A stretch of 64,000 nt of DNA from Lederbergia galactosidilytica (GCF_017873565.1 NZ_JAGGKH010000020.1:1-64000), one strand, 5' to 3'; shown: positions 32,245 through 41,537, numbered from the stretch's first letter. Notes: a model not told the origin generated them from the sequence alone. A program made the numbers and translations.

Positions 32245-33051
32245 ATGAAAAACTTGAAAGAAAATGGAACTTTAAAAGTTATGACCTATAATTTGCGCAA
32301 TAATAGTGATGTGCCACCCAACTCTTGGGAGGAAAGAAAAGGATTAATCCAGTCTCTCATTCATCGTGAAAAACCAGATATTATGGGTACACAGGAAGGT
32401 CTATATCCACAAGTCAAAGATATGGAAGTTTTACTTCCTGAATATGGCTGGTTGGGGATTGGAAGAGATGGTGGAAGTCATGGAGAATTTATGACTATTT
32501 ATTATCGGAAAAATCGTTTTGAGATAATGGAATTTAACCATTTTTGGCTTTCTGATACACCTGATCGAATTGGATCAGCTACTTGGGGGAATCATTGCAC
32601 AAGGATGGCCACATGGGTACATCTCTTTGACAAGAAAACTAAGCAAGCTTTCTATCATGTCAATACGCATTTAGATCATGAATCTGAACGAGCGAGAGTG
32701 AATGGGGCAAAGTTAATCATTCGTAAAACAGATGAGTTTCAAATGAATCTACCGATCATCCTAACGGGTGATTTTAATACGGTAGCAGGAACAGAAACCC
32801 ATCAAACCTTTCTTCAAGAAGGCAAATATATTGATACATGGGCCGATACAAGTAAACGTACGAATGAAAATTTAGGAACATTTAATAATTTTGAGGATCC
32901 ATCTGGAGGGAATGGAAGGATTGATTGGATTTTACATAGAGGGAAAATAACTACATCGAGTGTTCAGATTGTGGATGACCAGGTGAATGGCCGCTTTCCA
33001 AGTGATCATTTTCCTCTTATCGCCAATCTGCAATTTAGCAAAGATGACTAA
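32245..33051 (+). CDS. Endonuclease/exonuclease/phosphatase-family hydrolase
   Basis: A 268-residue EEP-superfamily metal-dependent hydrolase. KVMTYNLRNNS, the metal ligand Glu in PDIMGTQEG, NTHLDHESE, TGDFNTVAG, NGRIDWIL and the terminal SDHFPLIANL are the family motifs in order. No signal peptide, so cytoplasmic. The substrate (nucleic acid, phospholipid or sugar phosphate) cannot be told from sequence. Followed by a terminator. Confidence 0.85.
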   Translation: MKNLKENGTLKVMTYNLRNNSDVPPNSWEERKGLIQSLIHREKPDIMGTQEGLYPQVKDMEVLLPEYGWLGIGRDGGSHGEFMTIYYRKNRFEIMEFNHFWLSDTPDRIGSATWGNHCTRMATWVHLFDKKTKQAFYHVNTHLDHESERARVNGAKLIIRKTDEFQMNLPIILTGDFNTVAGTETHQTFLQEGKYIDTWADTSKRTNENLGTFNNFEDPSGGNGRIDWILHRGKITTSSVQIVDDQVNGRFPSDHFPLIANLQFSKDD

Positions 33052-33059
33052 GAAGAAAT

Positions 33060-33095
33060 TGCGTGCACCATTTTCGGCTTGCACGCAGTTTTTTA
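33060..33095 (+). terminator. Terminator after the EEP-family gene
   Basis: TGCGTGCA at 33060-33067 pairs with TGCACGCA at 33080-33087 around a 12-nt loop, followed by GTTTTTTATT. The remaining gap to 33301 shows no convincing gene. Confidence 0.9.
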
Positions 33096-33301
33096 TTCTC
33101 AGGATAGCAGAATGACTCCATACCTCGCAGCTTATACACATTCTATCAATGATACCGAAATAGCTCTTTTTTGCCCCTCTTCTCGTTTCAACTATCATAA
33201 CCTCTTAAATGCTTTTATAAAAGTAGCGAAAAACTGTAGTTCCATTATTTTCTTCGACGTCTATAAACTAGAGGATGTGTAAATAGGAGGTTTGTTTTAC
33301 A

Positions 33302-34174
33302 ATGTTGAAGAAAGGTTGTTTTTTCTCCATTATTATCGTAATCCTGTATTTTTCCTATCATTATAAATATGAAATTCAAAGTGTCTTTTCAATGGATCCT
33401 GTTTGGATAGAGGGAGAAGCAGCACTCGTCCTAGAAGAAAAAACAGGGGAAATTCTTTATGCGAAAAATGAAAATGAGAAACTTTATCCAGCTAGCTTAA
33501 CAAAATTATTAACAGCATTAGTTGTGTTAGAGAAGGCTGAACTTGATGAGAAAGTGACAGTTGGAGATGAAGTGTATTTGCAGACAGATGATGAAGTTCG
33601 TGTCGGTTTATTTGAGGGGCAAATACTCACAGTAGAAGATTTATTGGCGGCAATGCTGATGCAATCAGGTAATGATGCGGCAAGAACTTTGGCTGTGTAT
33701 ATTGCGGAAAAGGAGAAAGACACAGATCGTACTGCACTTAACTCGATCCAATATTTTGCCCTGTTAATGAATGAGAAAGCCATTGAGTTAGGGGCTAACC
33801 AATCCCATTTTGTGAATCCCCATGGGCTACATGATCCGAATCATTATAGTACGGCCAAGGATTTAGCGAAAATAGCTGTTGCAGTAAAAAAAGAGCAGAT
33901 CTTAACGGAGCTACTTGCCAAGCCAACCTATTCTAGTCAAACACATACCTATCAAAATCGTAATCAATTATTAAATGTGAACAGCCCTTATTATTATCAA
34001 AAAGCAACAGGATTAAAAACAGGGTTCACAGATCAAGCTGGCTATTGTCTTGTATCTGCTGCGGAAGAACAGGATCAATCCCTTATTACCGTAGTACTCG
34101 ACTCAGGGAAAGAGCGGGTATGGGAAGATTCTATTGCATTACTAGATTATGGTTTTGAAAAATTAATCCCATAA
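33302..34174 (+). CDS. D-alanyl-D-alanine carboxypeptidase (PBP5-type catalytic domain)
   Basis: A 290-residue low-molecular-weight penicillin-binding protein that trims peptidoglycan stem peptides. The N-terminal hydrophobic segment (residues ~6-19) is a signal or anchor. The catalytic triads are Ser65-Leu-Thr-Lys68 (PASLTKLL), Ser122-Gly-Asn124 and Lys239-Thr-Gly241 (GLKTGFTDQAGYC). It ends right after the catalytic domain and lacks the usual C-terminal beta domain and amphipathic anchor. AATAGGAGG precedes the ATG. Confidence 0.9.
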   Translation: MLKKGCFFSIIIVILYFSYHYKYEIQSVFSMDPVWIEGEAALVLEEKTGEILYAKNENEKLYPASLTKLLTALVVLEKAELDEKVTVGDEVYLQTDDEVRVGLFEGQILTVEDLLAAMLMQSGNDAARTLAVYIAEKEKDTDRTALNSIQYFALLMNEKAIELGANQSHFVNPHGLHDPNHYSTAKDLAKIAVAVKKEQILTELLAKPTYSSQTHTYQNRNQLLNVNSPYYYQKATGLKTGFTDQAGYCLVSAAEEQDQSLITVVLDSGKERVWEDSIALLDYGFEKLIP

Positions 34175-34238
34175 AGTGTAGGGATACTTTTGAAACGGAC
34201 GTTTATATACATAGAGAGCAATGAAGGGGGGAGAGAAG

Positions 34239-34781
34239 TTGGATGATGTACTCATCAAAAAAATAAAGAATGGAAATGATCATGCTTTTCGCATACTTGT
34301 GGAGAAATATCGAAACTTGATCTTCCATACTGTCTATGGCGTACTTCGTAATGAGAAAGATGCGGAAGATGCGACCCAAGAAGTGTTCTTAAAAATCTAT
34401 ACTTCTCTCCCCCAATATGAGAATCAAGGTTTTAAGACATGGATGACAAGAATTGCCATTAATCATGCGATCGATATAAAACGGAAGAAAGTTAGAAGAA
34501 AAGAAGATCAGCAAGTTGAATATGAAGAAAGCAGTCATACTCCCCCAACGGAAAATGTTGAACTACTTGTGATCCAAAAGGAACGCAGACATTTGTTAAG
34601 GGAACGATTGAAAGAATTACCAGTGAATTACCGTGATATTGTAGAAGAGTTTTATTTACGAGAAAAAACGTATCAAGAAATTGCGGAAGATGCGGATCTA
34701 AAGGTGAAAACAGTTGAGGTTAAATTATATCGAGCAAGACAATGGATGAAAAAGCACTGGAAGGAGGATGATTTTTCATGA
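34239..34781 (+). CDS. ECF-type RNA polymerase sigma factor
   Basis: A 180-residue sigma-70 family protein. Region 2 has AFRILVEKYRNLIFHTVYGVL, AEDATQEVFLKIYTSL and WMTRIAINHAIDIKRKK. Region 4 has LKELPVNYRDIVEEFYLREKTYQEIAEDADLKVKTVEVKLYRAR. TTG at 34239 is preferred to the ATG at 34221, because the AAGGGGGGAG ribosome binding site lies between them. Overlaps the anti-sigma gene by 4 nt. The DNA targets are unknown; its own promoter was not convincingly found. Confidence 0.92.
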   Translation: MDDVLIKKIKNGNDHAFRILVEKYRNLIFHTVYGVLRNEKDAEDATQEVFLKIYTSLPQYENQGFKTWMTRIAINHAIDIKRKKVRRKEDQQVEYEESSHTPPTENVELLVIQKERRHLLRERLKELPVNYRDIVEEFYLREKTYQEIAEDADLKVKTVEVKLYRARQWMKKHWKEDDFS

Positions 34782-35257
34782 AGCACTATAGCGTTGAAAA
34801 TTGGCTGCAATATGTGCGAGATGAACTTGAAGAGGAAACACGTACTCAATATGAAAACCATCTATATCTTTGTGATCATTGTTTGGAATTATATTTACAA
34901 GCAGTGGAAACGAATGATACCCAGGGGCTTGATTTATCTGAAACAGAGAGTTTTACAAATTCGATAATGGAACAAATCTATGAGATGAACGAGCCAACAG
35001 AGACGGTGGAGAAAAAGGGTCGCATCCATCATTCGCGAAAACAAACTTTTATCCATTATGCTGTTGCCGTAGCAATGACGATGATTTTAATGTCAACAGG
35101 GGTCTTTTCCCAGTTGTTGAAAATGTCAGATACCGTAGAAGACAAAGAATCACGTCACACTGAATCCTTTGTTGAAAGCTTTCTCGATCAACGAGGTTCG
35201 ATTATAAATAAATTTGAACTAGGTGCTCAATTTAAGGAGGGAAAACAAAATGAATAA
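34778..35257 (+). CDS. Membrane-bound zinc-finger anti-sigma factor
   Basis: A 159-residue protein. The N-terminal cytoplasmic part has the ZAS zinc motif His28-x3-Cys32-x2-Cys35 (ENHLYLCDHC). One membrane helix follows at about residues 91-112 (HYAVAVAMTMILMSTGVFS), then a ~45-residue extracytoplasmic tail. It should hold the ECF sigma factor encoded by the overlapping upstream gene until an envelope signal releases it. Confidence 0.88.
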   Translation: MKHYSVENWLQYVRDELEEETRTQYENHLYLCDHCLELYLQAVETNDTQGLDLSETESFTNSIMEQIYEMNEPTETVEKKGRIHHSRKQTFIHYAVAVAMTMILMSTGVFSQLLKMSDTVEDKESRHTESFVESFLDQRGSIINKFELGAQFKEGKQNE

Positions 35258-36338
35258 AAATCCGTTTATTGCCTTTTTACTCGCCTTTTTTCCTGGCGGA
35301 GGGTTAATGTATCTAGGAAAAGTACTGCGAGGACTATTCTATACAGCAACCGTGATAATCATCCCGATTTTTACGATAACACTTGCCATGATATTTGGTA
35401 ATGATGTTTTGCTTCTCTTTTCATTTGGAGCCTTGTTGTTATATATCATTAATTTTGTCGATACCGTTATTACGGCATCGAAGCTTTATCAGCATGAAAA
35501 TAGAAATTCAACAAATGAATCTGAAGAAAGGCCTCATGATTCCGAACGCTTCTTCACCATTATCCTCTCAATTGTTCCAGGATTAGGACATTTTCAACTT
35601 GGTCTAGTTTATCGGGGAATGACATTACTAGTCGCCTTTTTCGGAGCAGGGATTATGATCTTTTTTGTCACATTAATGACAGGAAGAAGTGAGTTTCTCA
35701 TTTTTCTAGCTGCACTTCCAATCATTTGGTTCTTTGGTTTCTTTGACGCTTTGAAACAGTTGGAAAAAAAGCAAAGAGGGGAAGAGCTTGAGGATAAATC
35801 CATTTTGGAAGATCTTGAAAATCGTAATGTTGAAGGAAGAAAAAGTAAAGCAATCGCAACATTATTAGCGATTATACCTGGAGCAGGACATCTCTATTTA
35901 GGATTGCAAAAACGCGGTATCCAATTGATGGCAGCATTTCTATTCTCCATCTATATTTTAGACGTACTAAGACTAGGGATCTTTCTGTTCATCGTTCCGA
36001 TCATTTGGTTCTTTAGCTTTTTTGATGGCTTACAAAAAGCGGGAAAATCAGAACAGGAATTAGCACATGAAGATGTTCCACTTATTTCCTTCTTCTTGAA
36101 TCACCAAAGATGGGTAGGAATTGGCTTAATTGTTCTAGGGCTCTATTATATTGGGGTCAATGTGATCTTACCTGTTGCTGAACCTTTTATCCATAGATGG
36201 TTCTCGATTGATATCACTTATTGGTTCCGTGAATATATTCAATCGGCATTTATTTGTCTCTTGCTGATTGGAGGAGGAATCAAATTATTAACAGGGAAAA
36301 AAGAGAAGTCGAATCAGAAACAGGAGGAAGCAAAATGA
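35250..36338 (+). CDS. Polytopic membrane protein with three TM2-like repeats
   Basis: A 362-residue membrane protein. Three internal repeats share an FLLAxxPGxGhxxLGxxxRGxxL pattern: FFPGGGLMYLGKVLRGLFYT (from ~residue 14), IVPGLGHFQLGLVYRGMTLL (from ~109) and IIPGAGHLYLGLQKRGIQLM (from ~207). Each is followed by hydrophobic helices, as in TM2-type domains. The C-terminus has further helices and a Lys/Gln-rich tail. It overlaps the anti-sigma stop, with AAGGAGGG upstream. Function unknown; operon context suggests a role in the envelope response. Confidence 0.8.
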   Translation: MNKNPFIAFLLAFFPGGGLMYLGKVLRGLFYTATVIIIPIFTITLAMIFGNDVLLLFSFGALLLYIINFVDTVITASKLYQHENRNSTNESEERPHDSERFFTIILSIVPGLGHFQLGLVYRGMTLLVAFFGAGIMIFFVTLMTGRSEFLIFLAALPIIWFFGFFDALKQLEKKQRGEELEDKSILEDLENRNVEGRKSKAIATLLAIIPGAGHLYLGLQKRGIQLMAAFLFSIYILDVLRLGIFLFIVPIIWFFSFFDGLQKAGKSEQELAHEDVPLISFFLNHQRWVGIGLIVLGLYYIGVNVILPVAEPFIHRWFSIDITYWFREYIQSAFICLLLIGGGIKLLTGKKEKSNQKQEEAK

Positions 36339-37225
36339 GAACATGGCGTGTTGGCTCCTTTTCCATGGGAGGAGCCTTAGTTTTTCTTGGTGTATTTTTA
36401 TTATTACAGCAATTTTTAGGATGGGATCCTGCCCTTGTTTTAATGTCATGGTGGCCAATACTATTTATTGTTTTGGGGATTGAGATTTTGTTCTACTTAT
36501 TCATCGCAAAGTCAGAAAACAGCCGGGTTAAATACGATTTTATCAGTATTATATTTATCGCGATCATTGGAACAACTGGAATTGGAATGGCCATTCTCCA
36601 CTCCTCCGGATTATTCGAATTTACTCAAAAAATTGTTTCAGCAGAAGTCCGCGAAATGGATTTGCCGAAATATGAGGAAAATGAATTAAAAGGAATCGAG
36701 CGGATGCAAGTAGATGCAGGACCATTCGCCCTCACGATTGAGGCAACTGATCAACAAGAAGTATCCCTATTCGGTACCTTTCATGGAGATGTATTTGGCG
36801 ATGAGACAAGAATTAAAAAGGTCTCTGATTATGCGATGATCGAGAAAAAAGGCGACACAATTTACATCAAAATGAAAGATGTTCCCTATAACCATTTTTA
36901 TCGATCAATGGATGCCGTAGAAGCTACACTCTTAGTTCCGAAAAATATTGCTTTAGAGCTGAAAGGCAATTGGCAACCTATCACTATAACTCCAAGAAAT
37001 CTACTTAGTAATTGGAAGATTGACGGTGCAGAATTCGTTCACGTAAATATAGAAAAAACATCTAATCTAGCATTAAACCTAGAGAACATTGATAGTCTAG
37101 AAGAGCAGGATTGGGAAAAAATAAAAAAGACAGATGAGGATTTAATTGAATCTGCATCCAGGAAATTTGGAAAAGGCGAGCATCAGCTAACAATCCAAGG
37201 ATCCAATCAGGTTCAAATACAATGA
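36335..37225 (+). CDS. LiaI/LiaF-like membrane protein
   Basis: A 296-residue protein. The N-terminal helices (about 10-30, 38-56, 69-88) include MSWWPILFIVLGIEILFYLF, the signature of LiaI/LiaF-type TM regions (DUF5668). The soluble C-terminal part (residues ~110-296) is beta-rich with no catalytic motif, like the adhesin/LiaF-type domains. Last gene of the sigma/anti-sigma operon (CAGGAGGAAG, 4-nt overlap). By analogy it may sense or modulate envelope stress. Confidence 0.75.
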   Translation: MRTWRVGSFSMGGALVFLGVFLLLQQFLGWDPALVLMSWWPILFIVLGIEILFYLFIAKSENSRVKYDFISIIFIAIIGTTGIGMAILHSSGLFEFTQKIVSAEVREMDLPKYEENELKGIERMQVDAGPFALTIEATDQQEVSLFGTFHGDVFGDETRIKKVSDYAMIEKKGDTIYIKMKDVPYNHFYRSMDAVEATLLVPKNIALELKGNWQPITITPRNLLSNWKIDGAEFVHVNIEKTSNLALNLENIDSLEEQDWEKIKKTDEDLIESASRKFGKGEHQLTIQGSNQVQIQ

Positions 37226-37232
37226 CTTCAAT

Positions 37233-37256
37233 CAGTGGGGGTTCCTATCCCCACTG
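37233..37256 (+). terminator. Hairpin after the sigma operon
   Basis: CAGTGGGG pairs with CCCCACTG around 8 nt. The T-tract is poor (TTGT). The same AATCAGTGGGG...CCCCACTG hairpin occurs at 19741-19773, so it may be a repeat module that serves as terminator. Confidence 0.5.
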
Positions 37257-37267
37257 TTGTAGAATGA

Positions 37268-37345
37268 ACTTAGTATTTTCCGCTCCGCACTAGTACTTTC
37301 TGTCTGACGTAACGCCTATGAACTTGCATTCTGCGGGTTTCTGGT
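37268..37345 (-). repeat. Degenerate GC-rich interspersed repeat
   Basis: On the minus strand it reads ACCCGCAGAATGC, then GGCGTTACGTCAGACAG, then AAAGTACTAGTGCGGAGC, matching in order the words of the 13815-13950 and 25309-25430 copies. The remainder of 37346-37709 is AT-rich and shows nothing recognisable. Confidence 0.6.
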
Positions 37346-37709
37346 CTTTAACAGCTTATTAAGGAAGTTCCGCTCATGTTGAATCATAAAACCTCCCAGT
37401 TGTAGCAATCTTATTCCCCCGCAATATCACGTCCGATAGCGAGACTTCCCAGTTATTCTGTTTTTCCCTTGTTTATGCCTGCTTGTAATGACCTTGATAA
37501 TAGTGTGTGCTAGCTTTAATATTCGAATATATTATTGGAATACAGCATAATAGAAGAAGTACCGCTAAAACAATACTTCCCTTGGTTACTGTATATACAA
37601 TGACAAAAATCAAACAATAGGTCAGATTATAGAACGTTTTGAAAGCGCCTGTTATAATTTTAAAAAGCTGGAGACATTATGAAATTAATTAGTAGAGGGG
37701 ATAAAGTAG

Positions 37710-37988
37710 ATGGATAAAATTAATAATGATTTGAAAAAGAAGCGGATTCACCCCGATGATCTACTGACAAAAGAGGAAATAAAATATTTAAAAATGTTAT
37801 ATAAACAGCGAACACGCTTTGAAAAAGACTTGGAATTTGAATAAAACAACCTGCCTCCGCGAAAACCCGATAGAAAGCCAAATTATATTATTAGTGATGA
37901 AACTTTTGAGAGTTTTGAAGTATTTTCCAATAAAATTGCGGAAACAAAACGAATTACTCCAGATGACCTGGTTGAAATGGCTTTATGA
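37710..37988 (+). pseudogene. Small hypothetical gene interrupted by an in-frame TAA
   Basis: ATG at 37710 (AGAGGGG upstream) opens 44 codons of a charged protein ending FEKDLEFE. A TAA at 37842-37844 then interrupts, and the same frame continues for 47 codons (NNLPPRKPDRKPNYIISDE to RITPDDLVEMAL) to TGA at 37986-37988. Both halves contain a related stretch, KKRIHPDDLLT and TKRITPDDLVE, suggesting one original protein of about 92 residues. No known function. A simple nonsense mutation is the likeliest reading; recoding is not indicated. Confidence 0.55.
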
Positions 37989-38054
37989 AAGTTTATGTGG
38001 GATTTTAAATGATAGTTCACTCAAAAATTCGTTTTAAGGAGGGGGTTCTTCGCT

Positions 38055-38543
38055 ATGAATATTAGTATTGAGCAAGTAGATTATGAGAAAAAAACCGTTT
38101 TAAGACATCTTATCGAATTATACAATTATGATTTCAGTGAATTTACGAACGATGATGTAAATGAGATTGGTTTATATGATTATAAGTATTTAGATAATTA
38201 CTGGAATGAGCCTAACAGATTTCCGTTCTTTATCAAAGTTGATGGGAAATATGCTGGATTTGCTTTAGTAAGAAAGATTACGAATGATAGCAGTATGGAT
38301 ATTTATAATTCCTTGGCTGAATTTTTTGTTATGAAAAAGTATAGGAAAATGGGTGTAGGGCGAACAGCCGCTATAAATTTATTTGAAAAATATATTGAAA
38401 ACTGGGAAGTATCTGTTATAAAGGAAAACAAACCTGCTCAACTGTTTTGGAAAAAAGTAATCTATAAATATACAAATAGTACTTACATAGAAAACAAAAA
38501 TGAAGAAGGAGATACTATATTTTCATTTAAAGTTATTAATTAG
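38055..38543 (+). CDS. GNAT-family acetyltransferase
   Basis: A 162-residue GNAT protein. FFIKVDGKYAGFALVRKI, LAEFFVMKKYRKMGVGRTAAINLFEKY (acetyl-CoA-binding motif A, RKMGVGR) and ENKPAQLFWKKV are typical. The acceptor is unknown. Strong ribosome binding site AAGGAGGGGG. First intact gene of the accessory region. Confidence 0.82.
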   Translation: MNISIEQVDYEKKTVLRHLIELYNYDFSEFTNDDVNEIGLYDYKYLDNYWNEPNRFPFFIKVDGKYAGFALVRKITNDSSMDIYNSLAEFFVMKKYRKMGVGRTAAINLFEKYIENWEVSVIKENKPAQLFWKKVIYKYTNSTYIENKNEEGDTIFSFKVIN

Positions 38544-38554
38544 TATCCTCAAGT

Positions 38555-38921
38555 AATGGTGGCGATTATAGAATAACTTTTGGATTTAATGGATTTTTAT
38601 GGAATGGAGAATATGTAGTTTCTAGAGAAATAAACCAATTTTCATAGGAATTGTGGTGCATACGGTGTTCATAGGGAGATTAAAACTTTTAGTAATAAAT
38701 AAAAATGAGGGTCCATATATAATGGGGAAGCCTTAAAATTACTTGAGGGTGTATCAGAGACTATTAAAGGAGACTTGAAAGACAGGGATAGAAATTAAAA
38801 TTGAAAAAATATTGGTGTTGTTGATTTAAACTCCCTCGGTTTTGAAAGGGTTTACTATAATGGAGGTATTGCATCCAATATTGCTAATCTAGCCAAAATA
38901 ATTCATAAGGAAATGCTTTGA
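38555..38921 (+). pseudogene. Remnants of at least two decayed genes
   Basis: At 38555-38647 a frame reads NGGDYRITFGFNGFLWNGEY and ends VVSREINQFS with TAG, with no start. At 38722-38921 pieces such as LKLLEGVSETIKGDLKDRDR and, after stops, GVVDLNSLGFERVYYNGGIA continue to a TGA. They look like C-terminal protein ends without promoters, starts or intact frames. No family recognised. Confidence 0.45.
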
Positions 38922-38979
38922 TTAGGAAATATATGGACCTAGCACTAGGTTTTAGCGTTTGGAGGGGGACATACCAAAA

Positions 38980-39159
38980 ATGAAATTTATAGAATGGTGT
39001 GGTTTCATAAATTGCTTAGGTTCTATGATTGCTAACGGTATAATTCGACATAATGGTTTATCCAATACGCCTTGGGAGCATTTCACCTTTATTTTAATGT
39101 TTGCGGGTGCAGTTATTGCTATTATTGCGTTCGTTATAAGAAAATTCGGAGATGAATAA
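38980..39159 (+). CDS. Small membrane protein
   Basis: 59 residues with two hydrophobic segments: WCGFINCLGSMIANGII, and HFTFILMFAGAVIAIIAFVI just before a charged tail. The ATG at 38980 follows GGAGGGGG by 11 nt. Not recognised; DUF-type small membrane proteins of this size are common in Bacillaceae. Confidence 0.55.
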   Translation: MKFIEWCGFINCLGSMIANGIIRHNGLSNTPWEHFTFILMFAGAVIAIIAFVIRKFGDE

Positions 39160-39366
39160 GGGTTATATGGATATGCCTGATATCCCTGAACTCAGGCGTT
39201 CAGTGCGGACGACCAGTTCAACGCGGAATTTAATGATGTAGAGTATTCACACAGTGTCAACTTAAATAATGTCGCAATCAGTCGGAGGCTGGCTGCGCAG
39301 TTCTTGCTGCCTTTGCCGATGATCAATTGCTATGTAACATAAAATGTAAGAAGGAGGATACAAGAA

Positions 39367-40383
39367 ATGAACAATCAAGTTGAAAGGTTCATAAATCCTG
39401 AAATATTGGCGCTTGTTTTAAGTAAAAAGCTCGACAAGACGATAATCCGCGCAGATTATCAACTCAAAGAGTTGCAAGGCGGGACAATTGGGGATGTTCG
39501 GCTTGTAACAGGTAGAGTTGAAACTTCTGATGGTGAAAACCTTCCGTATAAAATGGTTTTGAAAACACAGAAAAAATTTGAGCGTTATGGTGATCCGGAT
39601 TCATGGAGGAGGGAATACGACCTTTATACAACAGATTTCAAAAAGGTTTTATCCAATTCGTTCCGTTGTCCGGAGTGTTATCACGCCGAAATAAATGGCG
39701 ATGAGATTCAACTGTGGATGGAATATATTGATGGTGTGTCAGGCCTAAATCTAACCAAAGAAATGTTTGAATGTATAGCTGAGGAATTGGGACGATTTCA
39801 AGGGAAATTGTACACTGAGCGACCAGATATATTGCAGAATTTACCCAATTTAAGCAAGGTTGAGTTTACGAAAAACAATTATCTGCGTTATCGATCATGG
39901 AATGTTTTGTATGATTACATACGTTCCGATGACTGCGAGATTCCGAAGCATCTATGTAAAATGCTCATAGACTTAGATAACAACGCGGATGAAATATTCA
40001 ATCGAATTGAAAAGCTACCAATAGTGCTTTGTCACAGAGACTTTTGGGTGGAAAACATATTCTTTTCAGACGGTAAAATCGTACTTATCGATTGGGATAC
40101 CACTGGATGGGGATACATGGGTGAGGATATTGCAAGTTTAATAACGGATGAAGCGGACGTCTGTCATATGATTGAATACTACCAAAAATGCATTCCAGCG
40201 TATTACAGGGGTTTTTCGAAATATGCGGATGTGTCCCATATCTCCGATCATTGCATCTATGAACTAATTCTTGCCATGTTCGGATACAGGCTTGTGGAGT
40301 GGTATAAATTCGCTAAGTCGCCCGAAGATAAATCAATGCACCTTCATACCTTACAAAACATCCATGAGATGAGAGATATATAG
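39367..40383 (+). CDS. Aminoglycoside phosphotransferase-family kinase
   Basis: A 338-residue protein-kinase-fold phosphotransferase. The N-lobe has LKELQGGTIGDVRLVTG and a probable ATP-binding Lys in MVLKTQ. The catalytic Brenner motif is His223-Arg-Asp225...Asn230 (CHRDFWVENIFF), and the metal Asp242 is in IDWDTTGWGY. Relatives phosphorylate aminoglycosides, macrolides, choline or sugars; this one cannot be assigned a substrate. AGAAGGAGG precedes the ATG. No partner gene. Confidence 0.85.
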   Translation: MNNQVERFINPEILALVLSKKLDKTIIRADYQLKELQGGTIGDVRLVTGRVETSDGENLPYKMVLKTQKKFERYGDPDSWRREYDLYTTDFKKVLSNSFRCPECYHAEINGDEIQLWMEYIDGVSGLNLTKEMFECIAEELGRFQGKLYTERPDILQNLPNLSKVEFTKNNYLRYRSWNVLYDYIRSDDCEIPKHLCKMLIDLDNNADEIFNRIEKLPIVLCHRDFWVENIFFSDGKIVLIDWDTTGWGYMGEDIASLITDEADVCHMIEYYQKCIPAYYRGFSKYADVSHISDHCIYELILAMFGYRLVEWYKFAKSPEDKSMHLHTLQNIHEMRDI

Positions 40384-40494
40384 ATACATATAATTATTGG
40401 GTTATTAAATGAAACAATTGGATAAAAGTTTGTGTATTGTCCGTTTTATATTTGAATTAATTAAATTGGGCGTTAATTAGATGGGGAGATTAAT

Positions 40495-41025
40495 TTGAAA
40501 TGGAGAAATTATAACATTAATGAAGATAAGGAGATTGATGATTGGATATTATCATCTTATAGTGAAAATGCTAATTTAATAAATTCATATGCATTTTTTA
40601 ATGAACCTGTTTCTAAAGACTACAATTGGTATAAGGATCATCCATTTGAGACATCAAACATCGCAGATTACTTTAAGGTAGTGGAGATTGATCATAGGCC
40701 AATTGGATTATTAATACTAAATTACTTTAAGGATGATCAAAATAGACTAGTTCTTGGAATTAATCCCATAGCGATTAACCCAAAATTTATAAATCAAGGC
40801 TTCGGCACAAGGGTTTTATCTAATCTACTAATGAACGTAGAAAACATTGTTGGTCAAAAAGTAGATGTTTTTTACGCAGGGATAGATGAAACGAATAGAA
40901 TAAGCATGAAGGTATTTAAAAAATTAGGATTTCAGGAAGTTGGAAGGTCACCTAATGATAATGAGTTCATTTATTTTGAATTCGATAGACAATACAAATC
41001 AAAAAATTTTAGACGCTATTTTTGA
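40495..41025 (+). CDS. GNAT-family acetyltransferase
   Basis: A 176-residue GNAT protein. FKVVEIDHRPIGLLILNYF, INPKFINQGFGTRVLSNLL (motif A, QGFGTR) and DETNRISMKVFKKLGFQEVG are diagnostic, resembling the RimJ/RimL-type branch. TTG at 40495 with GGGGAGA 8 nt upstream. Substrate unknown. Confidence 0.82.
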   Translation: MKWRNYNINEDKEIDDWILSSYSENANLINSYAFFNEPVSKDYNWYKDHPFETSNIADYFKVVEIDHRPIGLLILNYFKDDQNRLVLGINPIAINPKFINQGFGTRVLSNLLMNVENIVGQKVDVFYAGIDETNRISMKVFKKLGFQEVGRSPNDNEFIYFEFDRQYKSKNFRRYF

Positions 41026-41118
41026 TGCGATAAACTTGTTTTCCAATTATTTAATCTTAGAACCGGGCCAGATTGTGAGGTAGTAATCTGTATTTAAGAC
41101 TATTCAGGGAGTGGGAAA

Positions 41119-41431
41119 ATGGCGAGAGGTTTAGGCTATTGATTGGTTTTTATAGGGATTGTTTTATCGGGATGTTCAGGAAATGCAAAGGTGACTGGGA
41201 AACAAGCCCGACTCTTTCTAATGATAATATGACCTTGCATGAAGTTTAGAACAAATTTTGGATTGTAAAAGTTAATGGAAAAGGTGCGAGGAAGAAGCCG
41301 TAAAAATTTATGAAGCTGATATTAAGAACAAATAAAGTGGGGCAAAGCTAGCATTTGATAAAGGTGAATTTTGGAAAATTCCCGTTTCAGTTGATGGAAA
41401 GCCATATACAGATTTTATTATTAAAAGTTGA
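41119..41431 (+). pseudogene. Decayed lipoprotein gene
   Basis: ATG at 41119 is followed after seven codons by TGA. The frame then reads a hydrophobic signal with lipobox-like VLSGC (LVFIGIVLSGCSGNAK). After further stops and shifts another frame gives LAFDKGEFWKIPVSVDGKPY and ends DFIIKS with TGA at 41429-41431. The pattern is a short secreted lipoprotein ruined by several mutations. Confidence 0.55.
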
Positions 41432-41537
41432 ATAACAAAGGGGATTATACCGCAATGGGACGCAATTCCGATATAAAGATTTGGTCCTTTCAACAATAGG
41501 TCGGATTGCGAAATAAAATTAAAAGGGGAAATTGCCA

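Noticed and set aside
33079-33282. 67-codon open frame after the EEP-family gene
   Set aside because: Its start is inside the terminator hairpin and it has no ribosome binding site.
34191-34215. Possible autoregulatory ECF promoter (TGAAAC at 34191)
   Set aside because: No CGTC/CGTA-like -10 is found 15-17 nt downstream, so it cannot be supported.
37819-38037. 72-codon open frame overlapping the interrupted small gene
   Set aside because: It is an out-of-frame shadow of the 37710-37988 gene and lacks a ribosome binding site.
38713-38730. CCATATATAATGGGG resembling the start of a purine aptamer
   Set aside because: The P3 loop, junction ACTAT and closing stem are absent; chance similarity in a decayed region.
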